NCBI GenBank assembly: GCA_034008185.1
Contig: CM067081.1
Span: 32,796,806 to 32,860,805 of the forward strand
DNA: 64,000 bases
Direction of reading: 5' to 3'
Source: Gorsachius magnificus
Taxonomy: Eukaryota; Chordata; Aves; Pelecaniformes; Ardeidae
A program made the translations under genes and the position numbers. Position 1 is the first letter of the stretch. Each line of letters starts with the position of its first letter. This document shows, piece after piece, positions 1 through 12,048 of the stretch. Below the pieces are notes generated by a model. It searched no databases, was not told where the DNA came from, and saw nothing but the letters and a program-made list of their open reading frames with translations.

Positions 1-1940
1 TATTAATAATTTAAACCCAATCTTGGTGTTATTGATCTATCATTGAATTGGAGATTTATTTCAGATCTGTAGTCACTGAAGCAGTAAATTTAATCCCCCT
101 TCCCCTCCCACCCTTCCATCCACTAAACTCACTTTATAACTAAAACATGATGTTTAGGCTGTTTCAGTAATAGGAGAGGAGAAGAAGAGCTCCGAGGCTG
201 TGGGTGGCAGGAGCAGCCTTAAGCCCACAGAAAACCACAGTAAGCAGCCTTAAGGTTCCGGTTTTAATACACCTTTTTTGACCAAACCTCTGTACATGGT
301 CTCAGGGATGCCAAAAGGACGAAATGCTACTTGCTGGCAAGTACCAGATCCTAAGCCAGTTTTGCCTGTTTTCATCCGAGTTTGCTTGCTCATTTCCCCC
401 GTTAACCATCAGTTTTGCAAGCATCCCAGTTGTGGATGCGAGTCTTAGTGTTTGTCCTCTGGAAATACAGATACGAGCTCACCGACGTAAAAGCACCTGC
501 AACACATCGGATGTTGCAAGGCACACAAGCTCCTGGGCCCAATCCTAATCTTACTTAAATGGGCAGAAACCTGAAGCAGCTGCCTGGGTGTCCCAGGAGT
601 ACCATGAGTGTGAAATCAATTCAAGTGCATGGAGGATCAAGCCTAGAAAACTACAGTGTGAAGACTCCTGCAGCAGTGCTCACTTGGCTGTAACGTGTGT
701 CTGGTGCATTCACTAATATAAGCAGCAAGACCTGGCCTTTTAAAGGAAGCCAGGAATAGAAAACAGCATGCTTTATGGCTGTAAAGTGCCCAGAAGGGTG
801 ATTTTTGTAGGCAAATGGAATACTTTTTTATTAGACCAATTGTAGTATACAGTTGGGGTGGAAAATGTGTTCTTGGCTGTGTCTACTCTTTCTTAGGTCC
901 AAAAGAAAGCAGCAAATGTGCCCAAATGCTTGCTTGTTCTTTTCCATCTATATTAATGGATACAATTAAAGATATTACCATCCCCTGCCAGCCCATCCGT
1001 GCTGCTGTCCTTAAACCCTGCAGCTGGAACCACAGCTAGTGGGGGCTCTTGGCCACAGCCGGGGTTTACTGCAGCTATGGAAATGTGTAACAGGGACAAG
1101 CTGTCACAGCCTTGCTCTAAAAAGCAAACAAGGCTCAGTGTAACCAGGCAGAGAGGAATGCGTTGGTGGGGCTCTTAGCATATCTGATGTTCCTTGCCCA
1201 AGTAGAAGACATCCCGAGAGATGAACAGCAGGAAAACAAAACACAACAAACTCAGCATAGTCTATAACTGTGATTTCCAGAGGTACCATTCTTAATTAGT
1301 CATGAAGCTGGGTTTTCTTTGGTTTGGGGTTTATTTTGGTGTTGGGTTAAGGTTACCTAAACCGTCAATAAGACCAGTGAAATGTTGCTATTTCACTGAT
1401 CCTGCGGGACAAGAAATGGTGCCAGCAGTAACACATCAGGGTCCAGGTGCTGGGTGTTGTGGGGTGGTTGGGAGGGGAGCAAAGCCAGGGAAATCCACAT
1501 CTGGAAGTGCTGCTGGGCATCTGGGTCCCTGTGGCACTGGGTCCCTCCTGTCCTGATGGGACCGTCGTCATCGGCGGGTCACAGCTCCTGCAAAGCCCAG
1601 GCTTGCTGGCATTAAATCTTTCCCTTCTGTGAGGCCTGAGAGACCTATTTGGCCAGATTTCACCCGAAGGTGTGGATTCCTAGAAATTGGGGCTTTCCTA
1701 CAGTTACAAAGCAGTGACATCCCTTCCTCGTCCTCCTCGGTGAAATAGGCAGAGTGAGCCATCGCAGGCACAGGTACCTATCACCAGTGCAAGTGTGTTT
1801 TGAGTACGCACCTGCAATGGGAGCAGATTCAGTGCCTCTCTGAATACATAACCCTTCCTCCCACAGTTTAGTCCTGCACCAGGAAATCAGGAGGGTATTT
1901 TCAGTATTTTCATTGAGCAGGGCTCATTGAAAGAGCTTTA
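1..1940. other. Intergenic sequence, no gene recognised
   Basis: Both strands were read. Open frames here are short (under 90 codons), have no recognisable homology, and overlap one another in antisense, so they look like chance frames. I see no CR1 tail or LTR before the LINE that begins near 1,945. The stretch may be distal flank of the ERICH6B-like gene downstream; no exon could be tied to it. Confidence 0.6.
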
Positions 1941-1944
1941 ACCT

Positions 1945-4900
1945 AGATTTGAAGGTGGAGGGGGATGAAACCAGGCTTGCTAGAAATAAGCCTGGGGATG
2001 GCACGCCAATGCGTGAGGACCAGTGTGCTAGCAAGGTCCTTTGGTCTGTCATCTCAGAGGAAGTGATGGACAGTAATCCAAGTGGCAGCAAAGATGCAAA
2101 GGTTATTGATGGGTTAGTAACAACTGTGATTAGTCACTTAGGAATTAAGTCTTATCCCCTCAGAAGAGTGGCAGGATCAATAGCCCAACTGAAGTGCATC
2201 TCTACCAATGCTCGCAGCATGGGCAACAAACAGGAGGAATTAGAAGCCACCATGCAGCAGGAAAACTGTGATGTAGTTGCCATCTCAGAAACGTGGTGGG
2301 ACAACTCACATAACTGGAGTGCTGCCATGGATGGCTGTAAACTCTTCAGGAGGGATAGGCAAGGAAGGAGAGGCAGTGGGGTAGCCCTGTGTGTTAGAGA
2401 GTGGGGTTTTGATTGCCTTGAGCTCAATGATGGTGATGATAGGATTGAGTGTTTATGGGTGAAAATCCGGGGAAAGGCCAATAAGGCAGATATCATGGTG
2501 GGAGTCTGTTATAGATCACCCAACCAGGAAGAAGAGACAGATGAAATGTTCTACAAGCAACTCGGAGAACTCTCAAGATTGTTAGCCCTTGTTCTTGTGG
2601 GGGACTTCAATTTACTAGATGTCTGCTGGAAATACAATACAGCAGAAAGGAAACGGTCTAGGAGGTTCGTGGAGTGGAAGAGAACTTCCTGACAGAACTG
2701 GTGAGTGAGCCAACTAGGGAAGGCGCCCGCAGACCTGCTGTTTGTGAACAGGGAAGGCCTTGTGGGTGATGTGATGGTTGGAGGATGCCTGGGGCACAAC
2801 GATCATTAAATGATTGAATTCTCAACTCTTGGAGAGGTAAGGAGGGGGGTCAGCAGAACTGCTGCCTTGGAGTTCCGGAGGGCAGATTTTGGCCTGTTCA
2901 GAAGGCTGGTTGACAAATTCCCTTGGGAGGCAGTTCTAAAGGGCAAAGGAGCCCAAGAAGGTTGGACACTCTTCAAGAAGGAAATCCTGGAGGCGCAAAA
3001 GCAGGCCATCCCCATGTGCCAAAAGATGAGCTGATGGGGAAGAAAACTGGCCTGGCTGAACAGAGAGCTTTGGATGGATCTCAGAAAAAAAGAAGAAAGT
3101 CTATGAGCTTTGGAAGAAGGGGCAGGCATCTCAGGAGGACTACAAGGATGTTGCAAGGTCATGCAGAGAGCAAATTAGAAGGGCTAAAGCCCAGCTAGAA
3201 CTTAAATTGGCCAATTCTGTGAAAGATAATTAAAAATGTTTCTATAAATATATTCATAACAAAAGGAGAGCCAAGGAGAATCCCCATCCTTTAGTGGATG
3301 CAGGAGGAACCATAGTGACGAAGGATGAGGATAAGGCTGAGGTACTTAATGCCTTCTTTGCCTCAGTCTTTAATAGTAAGGTCAGCTGTTCGCTGAGTAC
3401 CCAGCCCCCTGAGCTAGAAGACAGAGACAGGGAGCAGAACAAATGTCCCATGATCCAAGAGGAAATGGTTAGTGACCTGCTAAGCCAATTAAAGATACAC
3501 AAGTCTATGGGGCCAGACGGGGTCCACCCAAGGGTGCTGAGGGAGCTGGCAGAGGTGCTCACCAAGACCCTTGACAGGAGGTTGGCAAATGTGATGCCCA
3601 TTTACAAAAAGGGCTGGAGGGAGGCTCCAGGGAGCTACAGGCCTGTCAGTCTGACCTCGATGCCAGGGAAGGTCATGGAGCAGATCATCTTGAGTGCCAT
3701 CACACAGCACATCCAGGACAACCAGAAGATCAGTCCCAGTCAACATGGGTTTATGGAAGGCAGGTCCTGCTTGACTAACCTGATCTCCTTCTATGACAAG
3801 GTGACTCGCTTAGTGAACGAGGGAAAGGCTATGGATGTAGTGTACCTGGACTTTAGTAAAGCCTTTGACACCATTTCCCTCAGCATTCTGCTTGAGAAGC
3901 TGGCTGCCTATGGCCTGGACAGGCATACTCTTTGCTGGGTAAAAAACGGGCTGGATGGACGGGCCCAAAGAGTGGTGGTGAGTGGAGTTGGAGGCCAATC
4001 ACAAGCGGTGTTCCCCAGGGCTCACTGTTGGGCCCAGTTCTGTTTAACATCTTTATCAATGATCTGGATGAGGGGATTGAGTGTGCCCTCAGTAAATTTG
4101 CAGATGACACCAAACTGGGTGGGGGTGTTGATCTGCTCGAGGGGAGGAGGGCTCTGCAGAGGGACCTGGACAGGCTGGATCGACGGGCCGAGGCCAACTG
4201 TATGAGATTTAACAAGGCCAAGTGCTGAGTCCTGTACTTGGGTCACAACAACCCCATGCAAGGCTACAGGACTGGGCAGGAGTGGCTGGAAAGCTGCATG
4301 GAGGAAAAGGACCTGGGAGTGTTGTCTGACAGCCGGCTGAATATGAGCCAGCAGTGTGCCCAGGTGGCCAAGAAGGCCAATGGCATCCTGGCTTGTATCA
4401 GGAATGGTGTGGCCAGCAGGACCAGGGAAGTGATCGTGCCCCTGTACTCGGCACTGGTGAGGTCACACCTTGAATACTGTGTTCAGTGTTCGGCCCGTCA
4501 CTACAAGAAAGATGTTGCATTGCTGGAACATGTCCAGAGGAGAGCCACAAAGCTGGTGAGGGATCTGGAGCACAAGTCTTATGAGGAGTGGCTGAGGGAA
4601 CTGGGGTTGTTTAGTCTGGAGAAGAGGAGGCTGAGGGGAAACCTTATCGTTCTCTACAACTCCCTGAAAGGAGGCTGTAGTGAGGTGGGGGTCGGCCTGT
4701 TCTCCCTGGTAACAGATGATAGGACGAGGGGGAATGGTTTGAAGCTGCGCCAGGGCAGGTTTAGGCTAGACATTAGGAAAAACTTCTTCACCGAGAGGGT
4801 TGTCAGGCTCTGGAATGGGCTTCCCAGGGAGGTGGTCGAGTCCCCATCCCTGGAGGTATTTAAAAGAAGGATAGATGAGGTGCTTAGGGCCATGGTTTAG

Positions 4901-4997
4901 TGGTGGGATGGCAGTGCTAGGTTAACAGTTGGACTCGATGATCTTAAAGGTCTTTTCCAACCGAGGTGATTCTATGATTCTATTCTATGATTCTATC
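1945..4997 (+). mobile_element. CR1 LINE, 5'-truncated, decayed ORF2
   Basis: This is a long CR1 non-LTR retrotransposon copy in plus orientation. An apurinic endonuclease-like domain is readable at 2,188-2,692, with motifs such as NARSMGNKQEELEA, SETWWD and VLVGDFNL. Reverse transcriptase is readable from about 3,294 (PDGVHPRVLRELAEVLTK, YRPVSLTS, SQHGFMEGRSCLTN, YLDFSKAFD) and continues in another frame at 3,932-4,228 ([15 protein letters not shown], the catalytic-type FADDTK). The C-terminal ORF2 part is at 4,238-4,900. The 3' end has the typical tail of repeated GATTCTATGATTCTA units at about 4,967-4,997. The frame breaks near 2,690, between 3,200 and 3,294, and near 4,010, and a TGA interrupts it at 4,226-4,228. 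Compared with remembered CR1 consensus, about 20 codons are missing between LTK (near 3,570) and the ANVMPIYKKG motif. ORF1 is absent, so the copy cannot move itself. The 5' border is approximate. Confidence 0.93.
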
Positions 4998-6052
4998 AGT
5001 TATATGTCATTACCACATCAAAGCACCAGATGTGGGTGAGCCACTTCCATTCAGGCAGCGTTGGAGGTGGCTGGGTCTGGAGGAGTAGGGTTGGTTCTTA
5101 AAACTGGCACCGATTTCTGAAGCTGCTTATAAAACGTGCCTCCAGCAAGCTGTGTTCCCTGCTTCTGCCTGCTTTCCTCCTGGGCTGCATGCCTTCAGCT
5201 GGTCAGAGGGGCCTGCCCTCCTCTCCTGTTATCTCCTGGTATTTCCTGACCCTGGTGGGATCAAGAAATATTGGAGGATCTGGGACCCACTGTAACAGGA
5301 GGCTGGAAGGCACCTGACCAAAGGGTCTGCCAACCCCATCCTTACGGTGCTTCCAAGGGCTTGCGAGAGGGGTTGAGGTCCCCATTAGCTCTCTATTATG
5401 TGTGATCAGCTTTGCCCAACCTCAGCTTTCAGGCCTCGTTTTACCTCATCTTGGCAGCAGATGATTCTCTCATTTGAATGGGAGAGCTACAATTGACAGA
5501 AAAGCTAAAATAAGAAACATAATTAGCAGCAAAACTTTTAATTCCCATTTCTAAGCCATTTCTAAGTGTGTTAGTGCTTATTTATTGGACCTGGCTTGAC
5601 ATTTAGACAGTTCCTTTTAGTGCTAATAGGGTTGATTACCAGGTTGAATCCTACTGCTTTGAGGAAATGGCTGCTCAGTATTCAGAGCTGCCAAGTTCCC
5701 CCTGCACAGAAATATCCGCCTTTCTTTACAAGAAATATGTATTATTCAGTGAAAATATTTTAAAATAAGGCCATCACAGGAGTGAGGAACCTGCGCCAGT
5801 GATGCTGCACTGGCAGCCCACGCACAAGGTGTGTGGCCATGGGGTCCCCGGGCTCTGCCTTTCTCTGGCTAAAAATTCCCTCCAGCGTGGTGGGACGTGG
5901 CCAGCCCATGTGCGGGGAACCAGGCTGGGGCTTGCCCTGGCTCATCAGCTCGGCTTTGGTGCTGGAGGAGCACCCTGGGGGTAGCACCCCAGCTGATGAT
6001 GGGTGGGGAGCACCAAAGAAGAAGAGGAGTGGGTGAGAGGGGCAGCTGCAAC
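4998..6052. other. Intergenic sequence, no gene recognised
   Basis: Single-copy-looking DNA between the long CR1 and a purine tract. I see no convincing open frame, splice-bounded exon or repeat. The longer antisense frame at 5,760-6,242 is Pro/Ser-rich only because it reads the complement of the purine tract. Confidence 0.5.
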
Positions 6053-6173
6053 AGGGGAGGAGGGGGGGAGGAAGAAGGGAAGGGGAAGGGAAAGGGGGGA
6101 GGGGAGGGAAGGGGAGGAGAAGGGGAAGAGGAGGGGGAAGGGGAGGAGAAAGAGAAAGGGGAAGGGGAAGAGG
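6053..6173 (+). repeat. 121-bp uninterrupted polypurine tract
   Basis: Every base from 6,053 to 6,173 is A or G on the plus strand, mostly in GGGGAAG, GGGAGG and GAGGAG arrangements. The purine bias is weaker on both sides (from about 6,015). It translates to a Gly/Glu/Lys-rich peptide in one frame and a Pro/Ser/Leu-rich peptide in antisense, which explains the overlapping long frames here. Such homopurine runs can form triplex (H-DNA) structures. Despite the Glu content it shows no link to the glutamate-rich ERICH6B-like gene 7 kb downstream: I see no splice sites framing it and no homology. Confidence 0.9.
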
Positions 6174-8015
6174 CAGCCACCTGGTTTCCCCAGGTTGCAG
6201 CCAAGAGCTGGGGTTTCCTACTCTTCCCCACTTGCTGTTCACACTCTACATTCAAGACTCTGGTCTTCCTCCCTGTCCTACAGAGCCAAACACATCGGTG
6301 TCTCCTTCAGGACAGAAATTTAGGGGCAAGAAACATGGGTGGGGACTTTTTTTCCCATAGCAGTCACTATCAGATTATTTGCCTCAGTGTGTGGAATGGA
6401 GCTTTTTGTGCTCCCTCTCCTGCGGATCAATCGACCGGACAGCTGCCTGATTGCCCTCCTGTTTCAACGTATATCATCATTACTCCTTCAGAGCTGCTGC
6501 AAAACAGCACAGGTATCAATAGGAATAGAAGTTGGCCTTGCATTTACTTTAAATTAGGCTTAATAGGTGAAAATGGTAGGTTTTCAGAAAACAAGCCTCA
6601 CGTCCACATTTCTGAGCATGTAATGTTAACACGAGGCTGCTTGGGTGATGCAGCAGCCTCCAGAAATAGGGCAGGCTCCTAAATGCTGAGAGTGACAAGC
6701 CAGCCTGACTTGACAAGATTTGCCAATGGCTAGCCAAGCGCAAGGAGATTATCCCGAACTGGGCAACAGAGATACTTGAGCTCAGGAATTTCCCCCCAGG
6801 GTGTGATTACCTTGTAATAGCCACTATCCCTCATTCTCATTTCTAGCTGGAAAGGAGGTGCAAAGCGAGGCTCTTAGTTTGTATCCATGAGCTGGTAAAC
6901 AGCCAAGGCATGGCTTTTAAGGCAAACTTGGAAAAGTGCACAGGGACACAAATGTCCCTGTCGTTAAGATGGTGAGTTTTCAGCCAGAAGAAGCACTTAT
7001 ATATGGTGCCATCAGAGCGTCCAAGTGCTTGTTTTTCATTTACATGGGGAGAACCTGAGTGAATCACTCAGATTTGGACTGATCGTTCAAGCCACTGCTG
7101 TACATTTTCTTTTTTTGCTCTCCCATCATTCATAACCATGCACCTCTCTTTTAATGATGCCTTGCAACAGTAAAACGCAAGTTTATCCAGGTCAGGCTGG
7201 GGGAAGGTGAGCTGACTGTTATGAAACATCCTTGTTTTGAGACACAGCCACCACCAGGTCACATTTCCACCACATGGTGAGATGCATATTAGAGGTCTGC
7301 ATGTAGTGTGAGGACCATCCCTTGGTTATCAACTGTGTTTCAGAATGATTTGGCCTCCAGGTGATAACCTGCGGAGAGGACTTCTCCATGCAGGATAAGG
7401 TGGACTGGACACCCTTCCTCAGGTCAGAGACATGGCGATGGGAGGAGATGGTGTGAGCCCGGTTTCTACAGCCAGTGCCATTTGCTGTATGTCAGTGTGC
7501 CCAGAGGGGATGGTCAGCACTTGGGTGGCTTGGTGCTTTCCCTCGCTCACTGAGGTCTGCTTCAGGGCTCCCACCAACAGCCACAGAGGCCATGGCTTTG
7601 TCTTCCACAGTAGGGGCATCCCACAAGAAGGGGTCCGTGCTCTGAAGCAATTGGTGAAAGTTGGCTTTTGCTTTGGGAGCTAAAGGAAAAGGTGTGTTCA
7701 AGCTCTACCTCTGTGATGCAGGCAACATTTAAGCTGCTTTGCCTTAGTGGGAGACGTGGCCTGGTGTGAGATGTTGGACATAAGGATGACTACAAAGGGT
7801 CAGCCCCGTAGTGCGCCTGGCCCGCTGTCTTGCCCTGGACAAGAGCCAGCAGATGCTCAGGAAGCAATACAAAAATAGAGCAAACATTTGTTTGTACTTC
7901 CCAGAATACTCTCCATTCCTCTAGTGGTCTGCGACTCAGGAAACTCCTGAACTGTAGGCACCGTCTCTGCATTTAATAGCCCTTGATGGATTCTTCTTCC
8001 ATCGATTAGTTTACA
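6174..8015. other. Intergenic sequence, no gene recognised
   Basis: I see no repeat tail, LTR or exon-like segment with paired splice sites here. The open frames are short, and several overlap in antisense. Confidence 0.5.
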
Positions 8016-8019
8016 CCCT

Positions 8020-8760
8020 ATTGAACCAACGCAAACTTTAAAGATCCACTGTACCCTATGGCAAGGACTGCCACAGCTAAAAACCTCTTCTGTTTATTTT
8101 GAACTTGTCACTTAATAGTTTTCTTTGATGATCACTCCATTCCTTTGAAGAGCACTGAATAATGTGAACAGCTGTTCCCCAGTCACGCCACTCTTCCCAT
8201 CACAAAACTCAGTCATATTTCTTCTTCAGTCATTTTTTCTTCCAAGATAAAAAGTCTTAATCTATTCAGTCGTTCCCTGAATGGAGGCCTTTTTATGCCT
8301 TTGATCATCTTCAATTGCCTTCCTCTGTAACTTTTCTATTTCTTCTGTATCATGTTTGAGATTGGTGAATCAGGACTGCACAATAGTATTCAAGAGATGG
8401 GAGCTCATGGATTTATACAGCAGCATAATGATTTCCTCTGTTTTGTTCTCTCCTCCCTTCCTAATAATTCCTAGCTTTCTGTTTGCTTTTTTGATTGCTA
8501 CTGAGTGTTGAGCTGACATTTGCATAGAGCTATCTATTATAACCTGAAGATTTTGCTCCCAAGTGGAAATAGCCAGCTCAGGGCCCATTATTTTGTATGT
8601 AAAGCTAGGACTGTCTTTTTCCGTGTGCATCACTTTACATTTATCTACATCAGATTTCAGCTGTGATTTTATTACCCTTTTATTCAGTGCCACGAGGGTC
8701 TTTCTGCAACTCTTCATGGACAGCCCTTTTCCTCAAGCACCCTAAATACCATCAGCAAGC
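8020..8760 (-). mobile_element. Old, diverged CR1-type LINE fragment
   Basis: On the minus strand an open frame at 8,370-8,717 reads like the C-terminal half of a CR1-clade ORF2, with KCKVMHTEKDSPSFTYK, QVIIDSSMQMSAQHS, KKANRKLGIIRKG and IIMLLYKSM. These line up with the CR1 segment that in the younger copies of this window reads [40 protein letters not shown] and VIVPLYS. The frame carries no reverse transcriptase core. Sequence down to about 8,020 looks like the same element's 3' portion in minus orientation. It lacks the GATTCTATGA tail and is much more diverged than the other copies, so it is an older amniote family. The borders are estimates. Confidence 0.75.
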
Positions 8761-9930
8761 TTCTCCTCTCCCTGCCCACTGCTGTTTTGAAATTATTTAT
8801 TAATATCTCAGAAGCATGGGATGATGTTTAGGCTAATTTAGCAGTTTTCCCTCTCAAATTTGAAGTGCCAGGTCCCAACCAGAGGGAAGAAATCCGGTTT
8901 CCCAAGCTCTTGGGATGCCACTGGAGATCAGTGGGTGTTTCTGAGAACGGATGGCATTGCGCCTAACCAGCACATCTACTCCTTGCACAAATAGATGTGG
9001 GGGTGATGCTGCTTGCTGGGATACATTTGCCTGCCCCCTCCACCAGACTGTACAGGACCAGTGGGAGATGGATAGGGTTGTGGTGGCCCTTCCTCCTGCT
9101 GAAGCTGGGCCCTGGCACAAAGAGGCATACGAAAGTCCTGGGGCCCCAGGAGAGGAGGCAGAGAGGAAACAATGGATGCCAAAGCCTTTCTCTGAACAAA
9201 ACCTCTGTGCACAAAGTTGTGAGATGTCACTTTGAACGAATAGGAGCTAACTGGAAACTCTTCCTTGCAAAAAGCCAAGTGTGAGCCTGTTGAGCTTGCC
9301 CAAGTGAGTCCAAGGCTGGAATCAGATGAACGGTCCACAAGAGGAGAGTGTGAGGATGACGGGACTGCGACTGACCTCCACTGGGGCAAGGTGAGACCCA
9401 GCTAGCCAGTTAGTGAGAGGAACGAAGAACTACCATGACAAGTACATTTTTGGTGGTGGTTTTTTCCCGGGGAGCAACAGCTTGCAGCAGTGCCTGGCGG
9501 GGAGTCAGTGCCATGTGGCAACACTGAGGGGCACTTCTTTCTGCTGGGGGCATCCTTGCTTGGGGGAAGAGGCTGGACAGTTCTCGCTGTTATTTGTAGG
9601 CAAAAGGAGTCAGGCTGAGCATCACTCTGGCACTGGAGGTGAGGGTGAAATTAATTCAGAGGAGAAAGTGAACAGCTTTGGATGAGGGTTCCTCATCCCT
9701 GTCTGGTGGTCTACATCGGAGCTCCAGGGTCACACCAAGCATGTTTCCCTCTCCTCCCTGACCTTGATAGTTCCTTGTTGCAGCCTTTAGAGCCAGGCAG
9801 CGCAGGATTTGCCAGCTCTCTGGTGAGGCGCCTTCCAGAAAAGGCACACAGCTTCCAGAAAAATGCTTTGTGGAGGCAGTTTGATGCTTCTGCAGCTGCA
9901 AAGGGAGAAAGGAAGATTACTTCTCTTCTC
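8761..9930. other. Intergenic sequence, no gene recognised
   Basis: Open frames of 80-137 codons occur on both strands and overlap each other; none has recognisable domain content or paired splice sites. I see no repeat end. Confidence 0.5.
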
Positions 9931-9931
9931 T

Positions 9932-10656
9932 TTGGGGAAGAGTGGCTGGAGAGCTGCCTGCTGGAAAAGGACCTGGGGGTACTGGTTGACAGCCAGCTGA
10001 ATATGAGCCAGCAGTGTGCCCGGGTGGCCAAGAAGGCCAATGGCATCCTGGCTTGTGTCAGGAATAGTGTGACCAGCAGGACCAGGGCAGTGATCATGCC
10101 CCTGTACTCCGCACTGGTGAGGCCGCACCTCGAATACTGTGTTCAGTTTTGGGCCCCTCACTACAGGAAAGACTTTTAAGTGCTTTAACATGTCCAGAGG
10201 AGAGCCACAAAGCTGGTGAAGGGTCTGGAGCACAAGTCTGATGAGGAGCGGCTGAGGGAACTGGCGTTATCAGCCTGGAAAAAAGGAGGCTGAGGTGAGA
10301 CCTTATCGCCCTCTACAACTGCCTGACAGGAGGCTGTAGTGAGGTGGGGGTTGGTCTCTTCTCCCAGGTAATGGGCAACGGGATGAGGCGAAATGGCCTC
10401 AAGTTGCACCAGGGGGTGTTTAGATTAGACATGAGGAAAAATTTCTTCACAGAAAGGGTTGTCAAGCATTGGAACAGGCTGCCCAGGGGAGTGGTCGAGT
10501 CCCCATCCCTGGCAGTATTTAAAAGATGGGTGGACGAGGTGCTTAGGGAGATGGTTTAGTGGTGGAATGGGAGTGTTAGGTTAACAGTTGGACTTGATGA
10601 TCTTAAAGGTCTTTCCCAACCTAAATGATCCTATGATTCCATGACTCTATGATTCT
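9932..10656 (+). mobile_element. CR1 LINE 3' fragment (left arm of inverted pair)
   Basis: A plus-strand CR1 3' end. The ORF2 C-terminus is readable in pieces: [33 protein letters not shown] and [15 protein letters not shown] at 9,937-10,170, then a second frame at 10,344-10,559 with [17 protein letters not shown] and VVESPSL. The 3' untranslated part with AACAGTTGGACTTGATGATC follows, and a degenerate ATGATTC-type tail ends near 10,656. The 5' end is truncated. Bases 10,187-10,622 are almost identical to the reverse complement of 11,409-11,844, including a shared frame-breaking change around 10,261-10,278. Confidence 0.93.
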
Positions 10657-11370
10657 CTGGTGGCAGAGCAAAAATTACTCCAAAGGGCAGAGGCTCTCCC
10701 CTTTAAGATACTTAAGCTTGACCATCAGAAAACCAGGAACAGTTTAATGAGAAAAGAGCAGGCATCAGTGACCTGAGCACAAAGTGTCTCTTGAGCTGTG
10801 GGAAGACCTGGCAAAAAATGTGCGTGAGCATGAAAAAAACCCCTGCTGGTTTCACAGATCCACAAAGCAAAACAGAAGTTCAAGAGAAAACCGGTGGCAG
10901 ACCTACTGGTACTGCAGCCCCCTTCTCATCTAAGCAGGAAAGGCACTCAGCCACCTTACACACGAAAGCAGAATTCTCTATTTTTCCCCCTCTTTTGGCC
11001 AATGTCCGTGCCACCGCCTGCTCCAGGGATTGAAGCTGGGAACTGGCGAGTGCCGGGGGCTACTCTGGCATGGCTGAAGGGTTCAGTTGTGCCTGCACCC
11101 CTCGCTTGTTTTAAGGGTAAGGTTTGGGCCTGGAATGGCTGTGAGGCGTGCCCGGTGCCAGCCCACTGCTGGGGAACCATACCAGCTAGACATGTACATC
11201 TGCATGGCCCTGGGCCAGTGACAGGGGGTATGAAATCAGTCCCTTCAGTTGCTGTTACAAATTTCTCATTTTGTTCTGGTCAGAGCTGGAGGGTCTTTGC
11301 CTTCCTTTTTCAACAGGAGGTTTTTGAAAGGAACGAGTAACGAATAACTCACCACCACCAGAAAGGTAGA
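10657..11370. other. Spacer between inverted CR1 copies
   Basis: About 710 bp separate the two opposed CR1 copies. I see no gene: a 148-codon plus frame at 10,894-11,340 has no recognisable domain and is matched by an antisense frame. No direct repeats flanking either copy were recognised. Confidence 0.5.
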
Positions 11371-11847
11371 TCGTAGAATCATAGAATCATAGAATCATAG
11401 AATCGTTGAGGTTGGGAAAGACCTTTAAGATCATCAAGTCCAACTGTTAACCTAACACTCCCATTCCACCACTAAACCATCTCCCTAAGCACCTCGTCCA
11501 CCCATCTTTTAAATACTGCCAGGGATGGGGACTCGACCACTCCCCTGGGCAGCCTGTTCCAATGCTTGACAACCCTTTCTGTGAAGAAATTTTTCCTCAT
11601 GTCTAATCTAAACACCCCCTGGTGCAACTTGAGGCCATTTCGCCTCATCCCATTGCCCATTACCTGGGAGAAGAGACCAACCCCCACCTCACTACAGCCT
11701 CCTGTCAGGCAGTTGTAGAGGGCGATAAGGTCTCACCTCAGCCTCCTTTTTTCCAGGCTGATAACGCCAGTTCCCTCAGCCGCTCCTCATCAGACTTGTG
11801 CTCCAGACCCCTCACCAGCTTTGTTGCTCTCCTCTGGACATGTTCTA
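11371..11847 (-). mobile_element. CR1 LINE 3' fragment (right arm of inverted pair)
   Basis: A minus-strand CR1 3' end. It starts (plus-strand left edge) with a clean tail of about four TCATAGAA-type units at 11,371-11,405, followed by the complement of the conserved 3' untranslated block. The frame at 11,472-11,687 encodes a 71-residue peptide identical to that of the copy at 10,344-10,559. It is 5'-truncated near 11,847, shorter than its partner. Conservation is far higher to that partner than to the other CR1 copies of this window. Confidence 0.93.
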
Positions 11848-12048
11848 GCATGCAGATCATAGACAGAGCACAACTTTTGTATAAGCAGCAGTGACTGGAC
11901 CAGCACAAACCTGCAATGCATGCAAATAAAACCAGAGTACGCTGCAAAAATGGACGGGTGCCACGGATGTCTTGGTGGCACCAGGGTTTGTGCTGTTGGC
12001 CAGTCCTGGACCACAGCTGGCTGATGGAGGAGGAAAATTGGGGCAAGA
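11848..12048. other. Unassigned sequence
   Basis: Short non-coding-looking stretch between the CR1 and a tandem duplication. Nothing is recognised in it. Confidence 0.4.

Noticed and set aside
5897..6682. 261-codon frame with a Gly/Glu/Lys-rich core
   Set aside because: The core is the translation of the polypurine tract. Flanks have no homology and antisense frames overlap it.
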